64,000 bases of DNA, from assembly GCA_039030395.1 (NCBI GenBank), contig JBCCEF010000016.1:1-64000 (forward strand), read 5' to 3'. The notes under the pieces are model-generated. The model had not been told where the DNA came from. It did no database searches and worked only from the letters and a program-made list of their open reading frames with translations. Origin of the DNA: Acidobacteriota bacterium. GTDB lineage: Bacteria; Acidobacteriota; Thermoanaerobaculia; Multivoradales; JBCCEF01. Positions within the stretch are counted from its first letter, which is position 1, and each line of letters opens with the position of its first letter. Shown here piece after piece: positions 63,215-64,000 of the stretch. The translations under genes were made by a program, and so were the position numbers.

Positions 63215-64000
63215 GTGAGCGAGCCCACTTCGGTACCCGGCGAGGGATTGATCGACTCCCACTGTCATCTGCAGTCCCTGCCGCCGGACGAGCGCGAACG
63301 CGCCCTCGACGCCGCCCGCGAGCGCGGCCTCCGCGGCTTCCTAGTACCGGCCATCCGGCTGAGCGACGCGGAAACCCTGCTCGACCTCTGCCACCGGCAC
63401 GACGACGTGTGGTGTGCCCTGGGCGTCCATCCGCACGAGGCGAGTTCCTGGGCTGCCGAAGACTTGCCCGCCCTCCGCTCCCTGCTGGCGGAGCCCAAAG
63501 CGGTGGCGGTGGGGGAGTGCGGCCTCGACTTCTTCTACGACAACTCACCCCGCGAGGTGCAGGAGCGCGCCATGCGCGACCAGTGGGACCTGGCCCTGGA
63601 GCTGGATCTACCGGTGGTGGTGCACAATCGGGATTCCAACGAGAAGATGCTGGAAGTCTTCCGCGACCCAGGCTATGTGCACTTGAAAGCCGACTTCCAC
63701 TCCTTCGCCGGTGGCCTCGAAATGGCCCGCGAACTGATCGCCCGGGACGCCTACCTCGGCCTCTCCGGGATGATCACCTTCAACCGGGCGGACAACGTGC
63801 GCGAAGTCCTGCCGGAACTGCCGCTCGACCGCGACCTGGTCGAGACCGACACCCCCTACCTCGCCCCGGTGCCCTACCGCGGCAAAAAGAACCAACCGGC
63901 CTACGTCCACGAAATCGCCCAGCGCCTGGCCGACGAACGCGGCGAGGCGCTCGAAGAGACCGTCCGGCGAACGACCGAGAACTTCTTCCGGCTGTTTTCG
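63215..64000 (+). CDS. tatD: TatD-family metal-dependent DNase, 3'-truncated by window end
   Basis: 262 residues visible from the GTG at 63215; the frame is still open at 64000. Metal ligands are in IDSHCHLQ, GVHPHEA, AVGECGLDFFYD, VVVHNRDSNE, DFHSFAGG and the VETDTPYLAPVPYRGKKNQP block. The end reached (RRTTENFFRLFS) is the family's normal C-terminal region, so only a few residues are missing. TatD enzymes are 3'-5' nucleases. The metG-tatD order is common in bacteria. Confidence 0.94.
   Translation, partial: MSEPTSVPGEGLIDSHCHLQSLPPDERERALDAARERGLRGFLVPAIRLSDAETLLDLCHRHDDVWCALGVHPHEASSWAAEDLPALRSLLAEPKAVAVGECGLDFFYDNSPREVQERAMRDQWDLALELDLPVVVHNRDSNEKMLEVFRDPGYVHLKADFHSFAGGLEMARELIARDAYLGLSGMITFNRADNVREVLPELPLDRDLVETDTPYLAPVPYRGKKNQPAYVHEIAQRLADERGEALEETVRRTTENFFRLFS

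Overview
This 64 kb window is GC-rich (about 70% by eye) and densely coded, mostly in runs of genes that overlap by 4 bases. The gene set suggests an Acidobacteriota-like chromosome: a duplicated MacB/FtsX permease of the ADOP type, an ECF sigma factor of the TIGR02999 kind coupled to a Ser/Thr kinase with TPRs, many signalling kinases and large secreted Ig-repeat proteins. The phylum is inferred; no rRNA or marker gene here proves it. No IS element, integrase, CRISPR array or origin was recognised.

Region 1 (1-20671, plus) is a nonribosomal siderophore locus entered in mid-gene. Order: NRPS (A-PCP-C, cut by the window edge), SyrP/TauD-type Fe(II)/2-oxoglutarate hydroxylase, NRPS (catalytically dead C-like domain, A, PCP, C, PCP), NRPS (TubC-type docking domain, C, A, PCP, thioesterase), penicillin-acylase-family Ntn hydrolase, TonB-dependent siderophore receptor, binding lipoprotein, FecCD permease and ATPase. 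The first five genes are chained by ATGA or TTGA stop/start overlaps. The A domain beside the hydroxylase has a histidine-like specificity code, so the product may contain beta-hydroxyhistidine. An MbtH protein lies 4 kb downstream (24113), after a methyltransferase and an ADOP permease.

Region 2 (24317-34021) is mainly cell envelope and glycan work: a peptidoglycan amidase, a glycosyltransferase-like protein, a methyltransferase/coiled-coil/glycosyltransferase fusion, a sulfatase-fold lipoprotein and a double methyltransferase. tRNA-Glu(TTC), a small methyltransferase and an RtcB RNA ligase follow, then a ZIP-like membrane protein.

Region 3 (38486-49009) holds a TPR Ser/Thr kinase with its ECF sigma factor, two divergent secreted proteins (one with four 100-residue Ig-like repeats), a cysteine dioxygenase, and a TPR protein paired with a small secreted protein. 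Between the dioxygenase and the TPR gene is a 356-base non-coding stretch with a series of hairpins ending in a strong minus-strand terminator, a candidate structured RNA.

Region 4 (49251-56821, plus) looks like one signalling array: outer-membrane barrel, type 1 copper protein, transmembrane sensor Ser/Thr kinase containing a degenerate cyclase domain, GAF/HD-GYP phosphodiesterase and FHA/GAF/adenylate cyclase.

Region 5 (56748-64000) is housekeeping: trmL and an agmatinase-like gene (minus), then radC, larC, hslO, metG and a truncated tatD (plus).
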